Source of the DNA: Pseudomonas sp. JQ170C
GTDB lineage: Bacteria > Pseudomonadota > Gammaproteobacteria > Pseudomonadales > Pseudomonadaceae
DNA length: 64,000 bases
NCBI RefSeq assembly: GCF_035581345.1
Contig: NZ_CP141608.1
Location: 2,882,501 to 2,946,500, forward strand
Direction: 5' to 3'
Every line of letters starts with the position of its first letter. The first letter of the stretch is position 1. Below the pieces are notes generated by a model that was given only the letters and a program-made list of their open reading frames with translations, was not told the origin of the DNA and searched no databases. The position numbers were made by a program, and so were the translations under genes. Positions 1-8,427 of this stretch are shown piece by piece.

Positions 1-573
1 GCCGCTGGTGTAGAACAGGGCGATGATCACCACCGCCCCCAGGTCATCGAGAATCGCCAGGGCCGACAAGAAGATTTTCAACGACAGCGGTGCGCGCTTG
101 CCCAGCAGGGCCAGCACGCCCAGGGCAAAGGCAATATCGGTGGCCGCCGGAATGGCCCAGCCGTTGCTGGTCTCGGCACTGCCACCGTTGACCGCAAGGT
201 AAATCAGCGCGGGCACCAACATGCCACCCAGGGCGGCAAAGCCGGGCAGGGCGCGCTGGCTCCAGGTCGACAACTGTCCGGCGAGGATTTCGCGCTTGAT
301 CTCAAGGCCCACCAGCATGAAGAAGATCGCCATCAGGCCATCGTTGACCCAATGGGCGATCGACAGCCCGGCAACTTTGACCTGGAGGGTCGAGAAATAC
401 ACCGCGGCCAACGGCGAATTGGCCACGATCAGCGCCGCCAGTGCAGCGGCCATGAGGATGACGCCACTGGCGGATTCAGCGGCGAAAAAACGGGTGAGAA
501 AGGCCAGGGAGGAGGGCGATTGGCCCAACGGGCGGGTGTGCTGTGGGCGCGAGGAATCAAGGCTCATAGGCAT
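1..573 (-). CDS. nhaA: Na+/H+ antiporter NhaA, 5' part (cut by window start)
   Basis: The first 191 codons of a sodium/proton antiporter of the inner membrane, which exports Na+ in exchange for protons. The visible part has several long hydrophobic segments. It includes family hallmarks: [12 protein letters not shown] near residue 75, and the region [20 protein letters not shown] followed by [20 protein letters not shown], which carries the acidic residues (D in ATDIAF, DD in AILDDLG) of the ion-binding site. The start is ATG at 573; a second in-frame ATG lies two codons later. The gene runs off the left edge, so the C-terminal half is not seen. It is divergent from the fimbrial operon and shows no functional link to it. 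Confidence 0.93.
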   Translation of the reverse strand, partial: MPMSLDSSRPQHTRPLGQSPSSLAFLTRFFAAESASGVILMAAALAALIVANSPLAAVYFSTLQVKVAGLSIAHWVNDGLMAIFFMLVGLEIKREILAGQLSTWSQRALPGFAALGGMLVPALIYLAVNGGSAETSNGWAIPAATDIAFALGVLALLGKRAPLSLKIFLSALAILDDLGAVVIIALFYTSG

Positions 574-833
574 GGCAACTCCGCGCGGCGGCCCGACCTG
601 CGCTGAATTTAACCTGCCCTGCCGCGGTGTTGCGGTGGCACCCAGGGGCGGCATTCTACACAAAAGCTGCGCGGGCAGGTAACGGCTGCTGCAACGTTCA
701 ATGCCTTTGATCAGAGGCGCAGGGAAACTTCCAGAACTGCCATAAGGCATATGGGAATTTTCTTACAAAATGCATAAATTCCTAAACATTTGAGATCACT
801 GTTCAGCGATAAAGCAAATGCGGTTAATGAATC
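574..833. other. Intergenic region without recognised genes
   Basis: The divergent spacer between nhaA and the fimbrial operon. It is more AT-rich than its surroundings. I see no gene, REP element or convincing promoter match before the RcsB-box-like palindrome at 834-847. Confidence 0.5.
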
Positions 834-847
834 TAGGAGTATTCCGA
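834..847 (+). promoter_or_regulatory. RcsB-box-like palindrome 1 (fimbrial major pilin)
   Basis: TAGGAGTATTCCGA, about 130 bp before the pilin start. It matches 11 of 14 positions of the enterobacterial RcsAB box TAAGAATATTCCTA. The same motif occurs at 5585, 7242, 9472 and 11032. Assignment to the truncated RcsB-like regulator at 8428 is inference. Confidence 0.55.
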
Positions 848-977
848 TTCGCGACGGCCAAGGGGTTCGGTAGGCTGCACGCATTCGCCGATGGTCAACT
901 TAACGAGACGAAGCGAATAAAGCGTTACTACCCAACGCTCATTGAGCCAACCCCTAGTTACGAATATGGAACACAAC

Positions 978-1478
978 ATGACTTCCCTGAAAAAAATCAT
1001 CCTCGCCCCCTTCGCTCTTGCTGCTCTGGCTGTATCGGCTCAGACCATGGCTGCTACTCAAGAGCGTCACACCGTTCAACTGGAAGCCACCATTCCAAGC
1101 CAGGTCTTCCATGTTCAGCCGGTAGATGGTAGCTGGTTGCCTAACAAGCAAGTGCTGAACTACAACCCTGTGGCCGAAGCCCTGGAAACCCTGCGTAAGC
1201 AATTCGTTGCCAAGCACACTGCCGGCACCATCGAAGGTAGCGTACTGGTCACCCCTGAACTGCAAGACATCGCCGGCACCGAGAAAATCGCGCTGCAAGT
1301 TTCCTTCAACAACAAGCCACTGACCACCACTCCGGTCGAAGTGGCGACTGCAAGTGAAGCCGCCGCGGGCGCAACCGTATGGCTGGAAATCAAACCTACC
1401 AAACCAGCCGGCGGTTACAAAGCTGGCACTTACGAGGGTAACGTCCAGTTGTCCTTTGATGCAGTAGTAAAACCATAA
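978..1478 (+). CDS. CS1-type fimbrial major subunit (CooA/CblA-like pilin)
   Basis: The major pilin of an alternate (CS1/cable-type) chaperone-usher fimbria, about 166 residues. A Sec signal peptide (KK, then a hydrophobic stretch ending in SAQTMA) precedes a small beta-rich domain with VQLEATIPSQVFHVQP near its N-terminus and YEGNVQLSFDAVV at its C-terminus, typical of CS1 pilins that donate strands to the next subunit. I chose ATG 978 because a GGA lies 7 bases upstream and it gives a compact signal peptide; ATG 966 is an in-frame alternative. It is first in an operon with usher, tip adhesins and chaperone. A strong hairpin follows it before the usher gene, and an RcsB-box-like palindrome lies upstream. 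Confidence 0.85.
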   Translation: MTSLKKIILAPFALAALAVSAQTMAATQERHTVQLEATIPSQVFHVQPVDGSWLPNKQVLNYNPVAEALETLRKQFVAKHTAGTIEGSVLVTPELQDIAGTEKIALQVSFNNKPLTTTPVEVATASEAAAGATVWLEIKPTKPAGGYKAGTYEGNVQLSFDAVVKP

Positions 1479-1507
1479 GTCCTGCGCGGATCTTATTGGC
1501 TGCTGTA

Positions 1508-1537
1508 TATCCAGCGACTCTTTAGCGTCGCTGGATA
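1508..1537 (+). terminator. Stem-loop between pilin and usher genes
   Basis: An 11-bp perfect stem, TATCCAGCGAC paired with GTCGCTGGATA, around an 8-base loop, without a clear T run after it. It probably attenuates read-through or protects the 3' end of the pilin mRNA so that pilin outnumbers usher, as in many fimbrial operons (inference). Confidence 0.55.
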
Positions 1538-1565
1538 CTTAATACATTCTTAGTCTGGTTTAATT

Positions 1566-4088
1566 ATGTTTCGATCTGTCCTCGGGCCAGCCGCTATTGC
1601 GTGGACGCTGTTGGCTGTTCTACCCGTGCACGCGGCGAGCCCAACTCAGCCGAACTTAAGCCTTATTGACCAGGCGCAGGGATTGCCCAAAGACTTTCAT
1701 GAGCATTTCTTCGATGTGCCCCTGGTCGTGCGCCTGTCGCTGGACGGCGAAGCGCTGGGCGAGGCCATCATTATTCTGAGTCGCGACGAGCGAATCGAGC
1801 TTGTCGAGTTCACCGATATTCGCGACAGCCGCATTGATGCGAGCGAGCGCGAAACCTGGCACGCACTGCTGCAGCAAGGCATTTCCCTGGGGCCCTGCAA
1901 GGCGGCGTGCGCCAATGACCTGGTGGCTGTGCACTACAGCCTGGCCAACTCCGAAGTGTCGATCCTGACCAGTGGCGCCGAGCGTGATCTTGACGCCAAG
2001 CAGCATTTCGACCTGCCCGTTGGCGGCAGCACCGGGATCATTGTCAATAACCAGCTGAACATCTCCGGTGGCCAGCAGCAGGACCTCAGTGGCCGTTATG
2101 GCCTGGAGGCCATCAGCAGCCTGGGCGCCTGGACGCAAACCTTCAACGCGCAACTCACCAAGTCGGGTGGCGACGAAGGCATCCTGCATTCGGTCAACGA
2201 ACTGCACAGCCAGACCGAGTGGCAGGATCATTTCTTCCGACTGGGCTATTTCACCCCGAACTCCCTGGGCCTGACCCGCCAGTTGCGTAACTTCGGCGGC
2301 AGCCCCGATACCGCGCTGGGCCTGATGTTCGGCAGTTCGGACAGCCTGGCGATGGATGTTTCTCGGCCTTCGGCGTACCCCATCTATGTGACCGCCAACC
2401 GCGAAGCGGTGGTGGAGGTGTACCGCAACGGCGCATTGATCAACACCCAGCAAGTGCAGGCCGGCCTGCATGCCCTCGACACCCGGCCACTGCCAGGCGG
2501 CATCTACGAGATCGAGGTGCGTTTGCTCGAAGACGGCCAGGTGACCTCCACCACCGAGGAGCTGGTCTACAAGCCGGTCAACTGGAAAGACCCGAACAAG
2601 CGCTGGCGCTACAACACCTTTGTCGGCCGCGAGAGCAAGCTGCTGAGCAACTGGGACCAGCAGACCGACGGTGGCATCACCGCCGGCGCGGCCGTCAACT
2701 ACCTGCTGCACCCGCGTGCCGTGGTCGGCCTGTCGGCCCGCCAGATCAAAGGCCAGAACCAGCTGGGCAGCTCCGTGGACCTTGGCCTGGGGGATCGCAC
2801 CACCGCCTATGCCAACGTCTACCAGACCCAGGACCACGGCGCGGGCATGGACCTGCATGCCCTGCACAGCTATGGTGCGGGCAGCCTGATCTTCAGCCAC
2901 AGCCGCAGTTGGCTGGACAACCGCGATACCTGGGAAACCCTCGCCGATGGCACCCGCGTGCGCCAGCGCAGCCCCTATGTAGGGCAGGTCAGCAACTCGT
3001 CGCTGGGCCTCAACCACCGCCTGGACCACCGCGACAGCTTCAGCGCCCGCCTGTCCCACAGTGACGGCCAGGTCGAAGGCGTGGGCCTGGACCTGGGCTG
3101 GATGCGCAACGGCAAACTGTTTGGCAGCGACGCCAACTGGCGCCTGTCGGTGTTTGATCGCCCGGGAAGCAGCAGCAGCGGCAACCAGCGCAACCGCGGC
3201 GTCGATTTGAGCGTGAGCATGGCCCTGGGTGGTGAAGGCAAGCGTGTCAACGCCAGTGTGGGGTCGCGTACCGCGCGTGACGGCAACAGCGAGCGCAACG
3301 CCAGCATCGGCTACCAACAGGACCTGGACCTGGGGCCGCTGACGTCGGTGTCGGGCACCGCGATGGTCGACAGCTATGGCGTAGGCCTCAGTGGTTCAGC
3401 CCGGTTTTCCACTTCTGCCGCCGCTGGCGATGTGTTCATGCAGCAATCGTCGTACAACAGCGCGCTTTCGGGTGGCCTGAACCTGAACAGCACCCTGGTG
3501 GTGGGCGGCAGCAAGGCCCTGCTGACCAGTGTGCACAGCCACAACGAGGCCGGCATGATCGTCGACGTGGTTTCCGATATCGACGCCCTCGAGCTGCGCG
3601 CCGACGACCTGAGTGGTGTTGGCGCGGTGCTCAAGCCCGGTCGCAACTTCGTGCCGGTCACGGCGTACCGCAACGGCATCGTGCGCTTCGACTTCGAGGG
3701 CGTGGATGCACCGCCTGCCACGATCCAGCCGCCCAGTGCCCGCTACCACCTGAACAAGGGCGGCGTGGACTATCGCCAGGTGCATGTGATGAAGACCGTC
3801 ACGGTGCTGGGTCGCCTGCTCGATGGCAACGACGAGCCGTTGGGGGGGCACCACGTGATCAACCACGCCTCCCGTGGGGTGACCGAAGTGGACGGGTTCT
3901 TCTCCATGGAGCTGAGTGAAGGCACACCGACCCTGGAAGTGCGGCGCAATGACCAGGTCAAATGCCGATTTGTGCTGGATGCTGCCAGCCTGCGCCGTGA
4001 GGGCGATGTGCTGATGGCGGGGGATTTGCGCTGTGTAGAAGGCAGTGCACTGGACCAGATCGCCAGTACCGATACCCTTAAGCGGTAA
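1566..4088 (+). CDS. Outer-membrane usher of CS1-type fimbriae (TcfC/CooC/CblC-like)
   Basis: An 840-residue usher that assembles and secretes pilins through the outer membrane. A signal peptide is followed by an N-terminal domain, a long beta-barrel region rich in alternating aromatic and polar residues (about 150-720), and a beta-sandwich region near 275-330 (VTANREAVVEVYRNGALINTQQV, with RPLPGGIYEIEV), which is typical of the family. The C-terminal region contains a carboxypeptidase-regulatory-like fold (GRLLDGNDEPLGGHHV...VDGFFSMEL). The length fits CS1-group ushers. No good ribosome-binding site precedes ATG 1566, which may fit lower translation than the pilin. A copy of the gene's last 100 or so bases survives degenerately at about 5640-5757, upstream of the second adhesin. 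Confidence 0.9.
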   Translation: MFRSVLGPAAIAWTLLAVLPVHAASPTQPNLSLIDQAQGLPKDFHEHFFDVPLVVRLSLDGEALGEAIIILSRDERIELVEFTDIRDSRIDASERETWHALLQQGISLGPCKAACANDLVAVHYSLANSEVSILTSGAERDLDAKQHFDLPVGGSTGIIVNNQLNISGGQQQDLSGRYGLEAISSLGAWTQTFNAQLTKSGGDEGILHSVNELHSQTEWQDHFFRLGYFTPNSLGLTRQLRNFGGSPDTALGLMFGSSDSLAMDVSRPSAYPIYVTANREAVVEVYRNGALINTQQVQAGLHALDTRPLPGGIYEIEVRLLEDGQVTSTTEELVYKPVNWKDPNKRWRYNTFVGRESKLLSNWDQQTDGGITAGAAVNYLLHPRAVVGLSARQIKGQNQLGSSVDLGLGDRTTAYANVYQTQDHGAGMDLHALHSYGAGSLIFSHSRSWLDNRDTWETLADGTRVRQRSPYVGQVSNSSLGLNHRLDHRDSFSARLSHSDGQVEGVGLDLGWMRNGKLFGSDANWRLSVFDRPGSSSSGNQRNRGVDLSVSMALGGEGKRVNASVGSRTARDGNSERNASIGYQQDLDLGPLTSVSGTAMVDSYGVGLSGSARFSTSAAAGDVFMQQSSYNSALSGGLNLNSTLVVGGSKALLTSVHSHNEAGMIVDVVSDIDALELRADDLSGVGAVLKPGRNFVPVTAYRNGIVRFDFEGVDAPPATIQPPSARYHLNKGGVDYRQVHVMKTVTVLGRLLDGNDEPLGGHHVINHASRGVTEVDGFFSMELSEGTPTLEVRRNDQVKCRFVLDAASLRREGDVLMAGDLRCVEGSALDQIASTDTLKR

Positions 4089-4107
4089 AAGCAGCAAGGA
4101 ACAGTAT

Positions 4108-5346
4108 ATGAAAGGATTTTTGAGTTTAAGGTCGAAAGTTTTAGCGTGCCTGGCGATCCTGGTATCGCAACAAGTGGGTGCGGCTGACAAAACGTTGACG
4201 TTTGTGTATTCCCCTAATCCTGCTAATCCAGGGTCTAACCAGTTTATAAATACAACGCCCAACCAAGGGTTTTGCGTCACGAGACCTGGCGCTTGTAGGG
4301 GCGAAGAAAAAAGTATCGATACAAATGTTCATCGCTACTCTAACGCAACCATTGTGAAGGGCTCTACGCCTGAACAGGGGGTTTCGATCAAAGCGCCCGC
4401 TGGCTGGCATGATGTTGAAGTCTCTAATGGAAGTGAGCGTGCAACAGTAAGGTTTCGCATAACCGGGTTTTCCGGGCGTCATAACTTTAATAGGAGTGTC
4501 CAACAGATAACCGGGGCACCCAACTACCAACAAGCGCATAATGATTTGTGGGTAGGGGAATCTTGGGTTCTTGCGCCATCTCCATGTGCTAAAGCTGGAA
4601 GTGGTTTGGCATCTAGTACTGAATATACTTTTTTCTGGGAGATTCCAGCGTCTGGGGACTTTAGGTGTGGGAAAGTAAATAATTTCGATCTTGAAAGTTT
4701 CAGGTTTTTTGGACACTCCCTCAGGTATGTGGTGGAAATGCCCAACCCTCAGTCACTGCCGTCGGGTCGATACACCGGGACAAAAACCTTCCGCTATGGG
4801 TCTGGATTGGACTTTGAGTTCGGTGCGACCATGAATCAGCCGGATGTGTTGAATCTGAACTTTGATATTGTTGTCAACCATGTGCTTGAGGCCAGTTTTC
4901 CACCAGGTTCCAGCACTGCAGCACTTCAACCCCAGGGCGGTTGGTTGCAGTGGCTCCAGCGCGGCAGACGGCCGGAGAAGTTGAGTATCGATCAGCACTT
5001 CCGCTTCTCGACCAACAATGCGTTCAAAATGCATATCGAGTGCCAGTACACCGTGGGTAATCAATGCGGGATACAAAACGGCAGCGGCCATCAAGTGCCG
5101 GTAGAATCCCGCGTCACGCTGCCCGCCGGCATCAACAACGCCAGCGGCCAGCCGGCCAACCGCCAGTTGTTGAGCCCTGTTGACAAGCACGTGTTCACGC
5201 CGACGCGGCTGGTGAACGATAGTCGCGCCCAGCTGCACTTTGAAGTGGGCCGTGATGATGTAAAAGACATGATCGACCATCATTCCGGCAGCAAGTATTC
5301 GGGCAATGTCACGGTTGTTTGGGATTCCGATATTGCAGCGCCGTAG
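4108..5346 (+). CDS. CS1-type fimbrial tip adhesin/initiator, copy 1 (CooD/CblD-like)
   Basis: A 412-residue minor pilin expected at the fimbrial tip, where it starts assembly and binds receptor. ATG 4108 has AAGGA 7 bases upstream and begins a clear signal peptide ending QQVGA. Two parts can be seen: an N-terminal adhesin region (about 26-250) with cysteine pairs, and a C-terminal pilin-like region (about 256-412) with ECQYTVGNQCG. It is the same length as copy 2 at 5787. Residues 1-55 are similar, the middle is strongly diverged, and residues 256-412 are identical, with one silent change noticed in the coding DNA. Its stop codon lies inside the start of an inverted-repeat element. Confidence 0.82.
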   Translation: MKGFLSLRSKVLACLAILVSQQVGAADKTLTFVYSPNPANPGSNQFINTTPNQGFCVTRPGACRGEEKSIDTNVHRYSNATIVKGSTPEQGVSIKAPAGWHDVEVSNGSERATVRFRITGFSGRHNFNRSVQQITGAPNYQQAHNDLWVGESWVLAPSPCAKAGSGLASSTEYTFFWEIPASGDFRCGKVNNFDLESFRFFGHSLRYVVEMPNPQSLPSGRYTGTKTFRYGSGLDFEFGATMNQPDVLNLNFDIVVNHVLEASFPPGSSTAALQPQGGWLQWLQRGRRPEKLSIDQHFRFSTNNAFKMHIECQYTVGNQCGIQNGSGHQVPVESRVTLPAGINNASGQPANRQLLSPVDKHVFTPTRLVNDSRAQLHFEVGRDDVKDMIDHHSGSKYSGNVTVVWDSDIAAP

Positions 5347-5471
5347 CCGCTGCCGAGGAATGAGGCTGCGATCGACTGCTCATCCGTCGCCAGACGGTTG
5401 CCTCTGGGGCCAGGGTGTTGTGTGAATGGCGGCCGCATTGCGGCCGATCGCAGGCTGTCGCCAGCGGCTAT
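5343..5471 (+). repeat. GTAGCCGCTGCC-type inverted-repeat element, copy 1
   Basis: It begins GTAGCCGCTGCCG and ends CAGCGGCTA, with internal GCTGCGATCGACTG and GCGGCCGATCGCAGGCTG segments. The same family occurs at 7022-7150 and 26317-26413. It has no coding content and looks like a non-mobile palindromic repeat. Its left end overlaps the adhesin stop codon. Confidence 0.6.
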
Positions 5472-5487
5472 GGGGGGAGGTCGCTTT

Positions 5488-5511
5488 CGCGGGGCAAGCC
5501 CGCTCCTACAG
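5488..5511 (-). repeat. Single REP element
   Basis: Contains TCGCGGGGCAAGCCCGCTCC, the Pseudomonas REP core. It is duplicated with the adhesin repeat at 7167-7190. Confidence 0.75.
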
Positions 5512-5584
5512 GCGAGCGGTACTGCGAGATATTTGTAGACCCACTAGACCATTTATCCGCCAAATCAAGCTCCGCCTCCGTATC

Positions 5585-5598
5585 TCGGAGTATTCCTA
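5585..5598 (+). promoter_or_regulatory. RcsB-box-like palindrome 2 (second tip adhesin)
   Basis: TCGGAGTATTCCTA, about 190 bp before the second adhesin start. It lies between the REP element and the usher-end remnant, so the second adhesin may have its own promoter. Confidence 0.5.
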
Positions 5599-5639
5599 TT
5601 TCTGCCGTCCGGGGCCTCCATTACATTGCCTGCATGCCC

Positions 5640-5757
5640 CATTGGTACAAGGGCGTCTGGCTGGCATTGGATGCTTACTCTCTGCGCGCGAGGGCGATGT
5701 GCGGATGGTCCTGGATTTACGCTGTGCAGTGCACACGATCAGATCCCCCCATAGCCT
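5640..5757 (+). pseudogene. Remnant of the usher gene's 3' end
   Basis: GAGGGCGATGTGCGGATGG..GGATTTACGCTGTG here lines up with GAGGGCGATGTGCTGATGG..GGATTTGCGCTGTG at the usher 3' end (about 4000-4035), and TTGGATGCT..TCTGCGC matches GCTGGATGCT..CCTGCGC just before it. This places one breakpoint of the adhesin tandem duplication inside the usher gene. It makes no protein. Confidence 0.6.
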
Positions 5758-5786
5758 TCTGCGGAAAAAACAGCAAGGTAGGACGT

Positions 5787-7025
5787 ATGAAGTTTTTTAT
5801 TGGTTTAACGTCGAAAGTTTTAGCGTGCCTGGCGATTCTGGTATCGCAACAAGTGGGTGCGGCTGACAGAACGTTGACGTTTGTGTATTCCCCTAATCCT
5901 GCTAACCCAGGTTCCAACCAGTTCATAAATACAACACCCAATTCGGGGTATTGCAGCGACCGGCCTTCCTCTTGTTCCTCTGGAGAAAAAAGTATAACGG
6001 CAGGTATCACTTCTATTCGTACACTCATTCCGACGCCTCCTCCTTCGCTCGAGCAGGGGGGGTCGTTCAAATTACCCGGCGGCTGGCATGACATCGAGGT
6101 CTCTAACGGGAGTGAGCATGCACCACTAAGGTTTCGCATCACCGGGATCAAGGCGACTCATCAGTTCGGTCAAAATGTATTGGATCTAACTGGTATGGGC
6201 TCGTTGGAGCAGGCTCATAACGCACTATGGCAAGGAGGTCACTGGGCGAACGCGGCCTCTCCATGTAGTTTCGGCGGAACCGCCTATATAACCGTTACTT
6301 TTCAAAATTTTTATTGGAATATTCCAGCGTCTGGCACTTCCCGGTGTGGGAAGATTAATAATTTCAATCTTGTCAATTTTTGGATCAACAATTTCGGCTT
6401 TAAGTATGTGGTGGAAATGCCCGACCCTCAGTCACTGCCATCTGGTCGATACACTGGGACTAAAACATTCAGCTTTGGCCCTGGGGGGGATTTTGATTTC
6501 GGTGGGGTAGCAATGGCGCCTCAAGTGTTGAATTTGAATTTTGATGTTACTGTCAACCATGTGCTTGAGGCCAGTTTTCCACCAGGTTCCAGCACTGCAG
6601 CACTTCAACCCCAGGGCGGTTGGCTGCAGTGGCTCCAGCGCGGCAGACGGCCGGAGAAGTTGAGTATCGATCAGCACTTCCGCTTCTCGACCAACAATGC
6701 GTTCAAAATGCATATCGAGTGCCAGTACACCGTGGGTAATCAATGCGGGATACAAAACGGCAGCGGCCATCAAGTGCCGGTAGAATCCCGCGTCACGCTG
6801 CCCGCCGGCATCAACAACGCCAGCGGCCAGCCGGCCAACCGCCAGTTGTTGAGCCCTGTTGACAAGCACGTGTTCACGCCGACGCGGCTGGTGAACGATA
6901 GTCGCGCCCAGCTGCACTTTGAAGTGGGCCGTGATGATGTAAAAGACATGATCGACCATCATTCCGGCAGCAAGTATTCGGGCAATGTCACGGTTGTTTG
7001 GGATTCCGATATTGCAGCGCCGTAG
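5787..7025 (+). CDS. CS1-type fimbrial tip adhesin/initiator, copy 2 (CooD/CblD-like)
   Basis: A second 412-residue tip-adhesin gene. ATG 5787 has AAGGTAGGA just upstream and the same signal peptide (KVLACLAILVSQQVGA) as copy 1. The middle (about 55-245) differs widely from copy 1 but keeps anchor motifs: GWHDIEVSNGSE, RFRITGI, QAHNALW, IPASG..RCGK, YVVEMPDPQSLPSGRYTGTKTF. Residues 256-412 are identical to copy 1. This is the pattern expected of tandem duplication, with divergence of the binding domain and homogenisation of the chaperone/usher-facing domain. Unlike copy 1 it lies behind an RcsB-box-like site, so the two may be expressed differently. Confidence 0.82.
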   Translation: MKFFIGLTSKVLACLAILVSQQVGAADRTLTFVYSPNPANPGSNQFINTTPNSGYCSDRPSSCSSGEKSITAGITSIRTLIPTPPPSLEQGGSFKLPGGWHDIEVSNGSEHAPLRFRITGIKATHQFGQNVLDLTGMGSLEQAHNALWQGGHWANAASPCSFGGTAYITVTFQNFYWNIPASGTSRCGKINNFNLVNFWINNFGFKYVVEMPDPQSLPSGRYTGTKTFSFGPGGDFDFGGVAMAPQVLNLNFDVTVNHVLEASFPPGSSTAALQPQGGWLQWLQRGRRPEKLSIDQHFRFSTNNAFKMHIECQYTVGNQCGIQNGSGHQVPVESRVTLPAGINNASGQPANRQLLSPVDKHVFTPTRLVNDSRAQLHFEVGRDDVKDMIDHHSGSKYSGNVTVVWDSDIAAP

Positions 7026-7150
7026 CCGCTGCCGAGGAATGAGGCTGCGATCGACTGCTCATCCATCGCCAGACGGCTGCCTCTGGGGCCAGGGTGTTGT
7101 GTGAATGGCGGCCGCATTGCGGCCGATCGCAGGCTGTCGCCAGCGGCTAC
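7022..7150 (+). repeat. GTAGCCGCTGCC-type inverted-repeat element, copy 2
   Basis: A near-identical duplicate of 5343-5471 lying just after the second adhesin, part of the roughly 640-bp direct repeat 4872-5511 / 6551-7190. Confidence 0.6.
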
Positions 7151-7166
7151 GGGGGGAGGTCGCTTT

Positions 7167-7190
7167 CGCGGGGCAAGCCCGCTCCTACAG
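7167..7190 (-). repeat. Single REP element
   Basis: A REP core identical to that at 5488-5511. It marks the right end of the duplicated segment. Confidence 0.75.
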
Positions 7191-7241
7191 TGAAGGTGTT
7201 TTATCGCAGTCGGTTTGTTTAGGAAGTGGCGGGCTTGTTTT

Positions 7242-7255
7242 TAGGAGCATTCTTA
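7242..7255 (+). promoter_or_regulatory. RcsB-box-like palindrome 3 (fimbrial chaperone)
   Basis: TAGGAGCATTCTTA, about 204 bp before the chaperone start. It suggests the chaperone gene is transcribed from its own regulated promoter after the REP boundary. Confidence 0.45.
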
Positions 7256-7458
7256 TTTTTGCGCGCCACTGCCTGGGTTAAATTGGTGAAATCCTTCGCG
7301 CGTTAAGTTCGGCGTGGTGGGTGTGCGCCTGACTATTATTTTGCGGTCTACGCGCTCCGGGCTCGACCTCGGCAATATTGAGTGTTGGCAGAGTCTTGCT
7401 GCTATTTTTCCGTGTGTCGAATGTGAGCTTGATCTCTCAGTATCAAATAGGATTGGTT

Positions 7459-8202
7459 TTGAAAAAGTTTATTGTTTTCGTATTGTTCAACCTGTCTGCC
7501 GCTACGGCATTCGCCGGCCCCAATATCAATGTCGGCACTATTTATGACTACCTCGACGGGGACAAAAGCACCTACCTCAAACGGGTTTATAACGGTGGCG
7601 ACAGTACCGCCTTCGTGCGGGTGAGTATCCATGAAATGGTCTTCGATGCCGATGGCAAGTCCCGTGAGCTGCCCATGGTGGAGAAGGGCGCTGCGGCCAA
7701 CCCCGAAGGCCTGATTGCCAGCCCCGCGCGCCTGATCGTGCCTTCCCAGGGGATGCAGGGCACGCGTCTGCTGTATATGGGCAAGCGTGACAAGGAGCGC
7801 TACTACCGCGTGCGTTTCGTGCCCGTGGTGCCGGAAAAAGAAGACCAGTTCGCCATGACCGACGAAGAGCGTAAAGACTACAAGCAGAGCATGTCGGCCG
7901 GGGTCAATGTGTTGACGGCCTACGGCATCATCTTCTTTGTTCGCCCGCAGGACAGCCGCTTCGATACTAAAATCGAGAACACCACGGCGAAGTACAAAGT
8001 CACCAATGCTGGCAACAGCACCATTGTGCTGGATGAGTTCAAAAGTTGCGTGGTGGGCAAGCCCGGTGAGTGTTACCCGACCACGAAACATCATGTACTG
8101 CCAGGAAAAACCTTCAGCGTTGATAAAGAAGCGGGTCGTGAATACACCTTTGACCTGATCGAAGGCGGCGCGCCCAAGCGGATGAAGGTTGCCAAGGGTT
8201 AA
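7459..8202 (+). CDS. CS1-type fimbrial periplasmic chaperone (CooB/CblB-like)
   Basis: About 247 residues; a periplasmic chaperone that folds CS1-type pilins and hands them to the usher. I chose TTG 7459: AGGA sits about 7 bases upstream and the protein then begins with KK and a hydrophobic signal peptide ending TAFA. A longer reading from TTG 7378 would put hydrophobic residues before the signal. Immunoglobulin-like strands are seen, including RLIVPSQGMQGTRLLYMG and ERYYRVRFVPVVPEKE, the usual pilin-binding area of the family, then GIIFFVRPQ. The chaperone lies last here, whereas in coo and cbl operons it lies first, so the order is rearranged. Confidence 0.85.
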   Translation: MKKFIVFVLFNLSAATAFAGPNINVGTIYDYLDGDKSTYLKRVYNGGDSTAFVRVSIHEMVFDADGKSRELPMVEKGAAANPEGLIASPARLIVPSQGMQGTRLLYMGKRDKERYYRVRFVPVVPEKEDQFAMTDEERKDYKQSMSAGVNVLTAYGIIFFVRPQDSRFDTKIENTTAKYKVTNAGNSTIVLDEFKSCVVGKPGECYPTTKHHVLPGKTFSVDKEAGREYTFDLIEGGAPKRMKVAKG

Positions 8203-8427
8203 TCACCACTCATGCAGTTCTAACGTGTTAGTTAATTATAACTATAAGTCGGTGGCGCACTACGCTCAACCGGGCCTGTGGGTGAGTTGTTAATAAAGTT
8301 GGACTATCCTTGTATTTATTAAATGTCGGCCTGGAAGCCGCACGCTCGCATCAAGCCCGTTCGCGTATTCGCTTGGCTGGACGCCTGTCCGTTCACTCAA
8401 CGGTTCAGAGGTTATCGGAGGCTTTTG

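Noticed and set aside
942..977. Earlier starts for the major pilin (ATG 942 or 966)
   Set aside because: They add polar residues before the signal peptide. ATG 978 has a suitably spaced GGA; 966 is still possible.
1656..3317. Long minus-strand frame opposite the usher
   Set aside because: Third-position GC shadow of a well-supported gene; low-complexity Ala/Val/Gly protein with no signal peptide or family motifs.
8295..8315. Sixth RcsB-box-like site (TTGGACTATCCTTG) before the regulator gene
   Set aside because: The half-sites are one base too close together and fewer positions match than in the five good copies.
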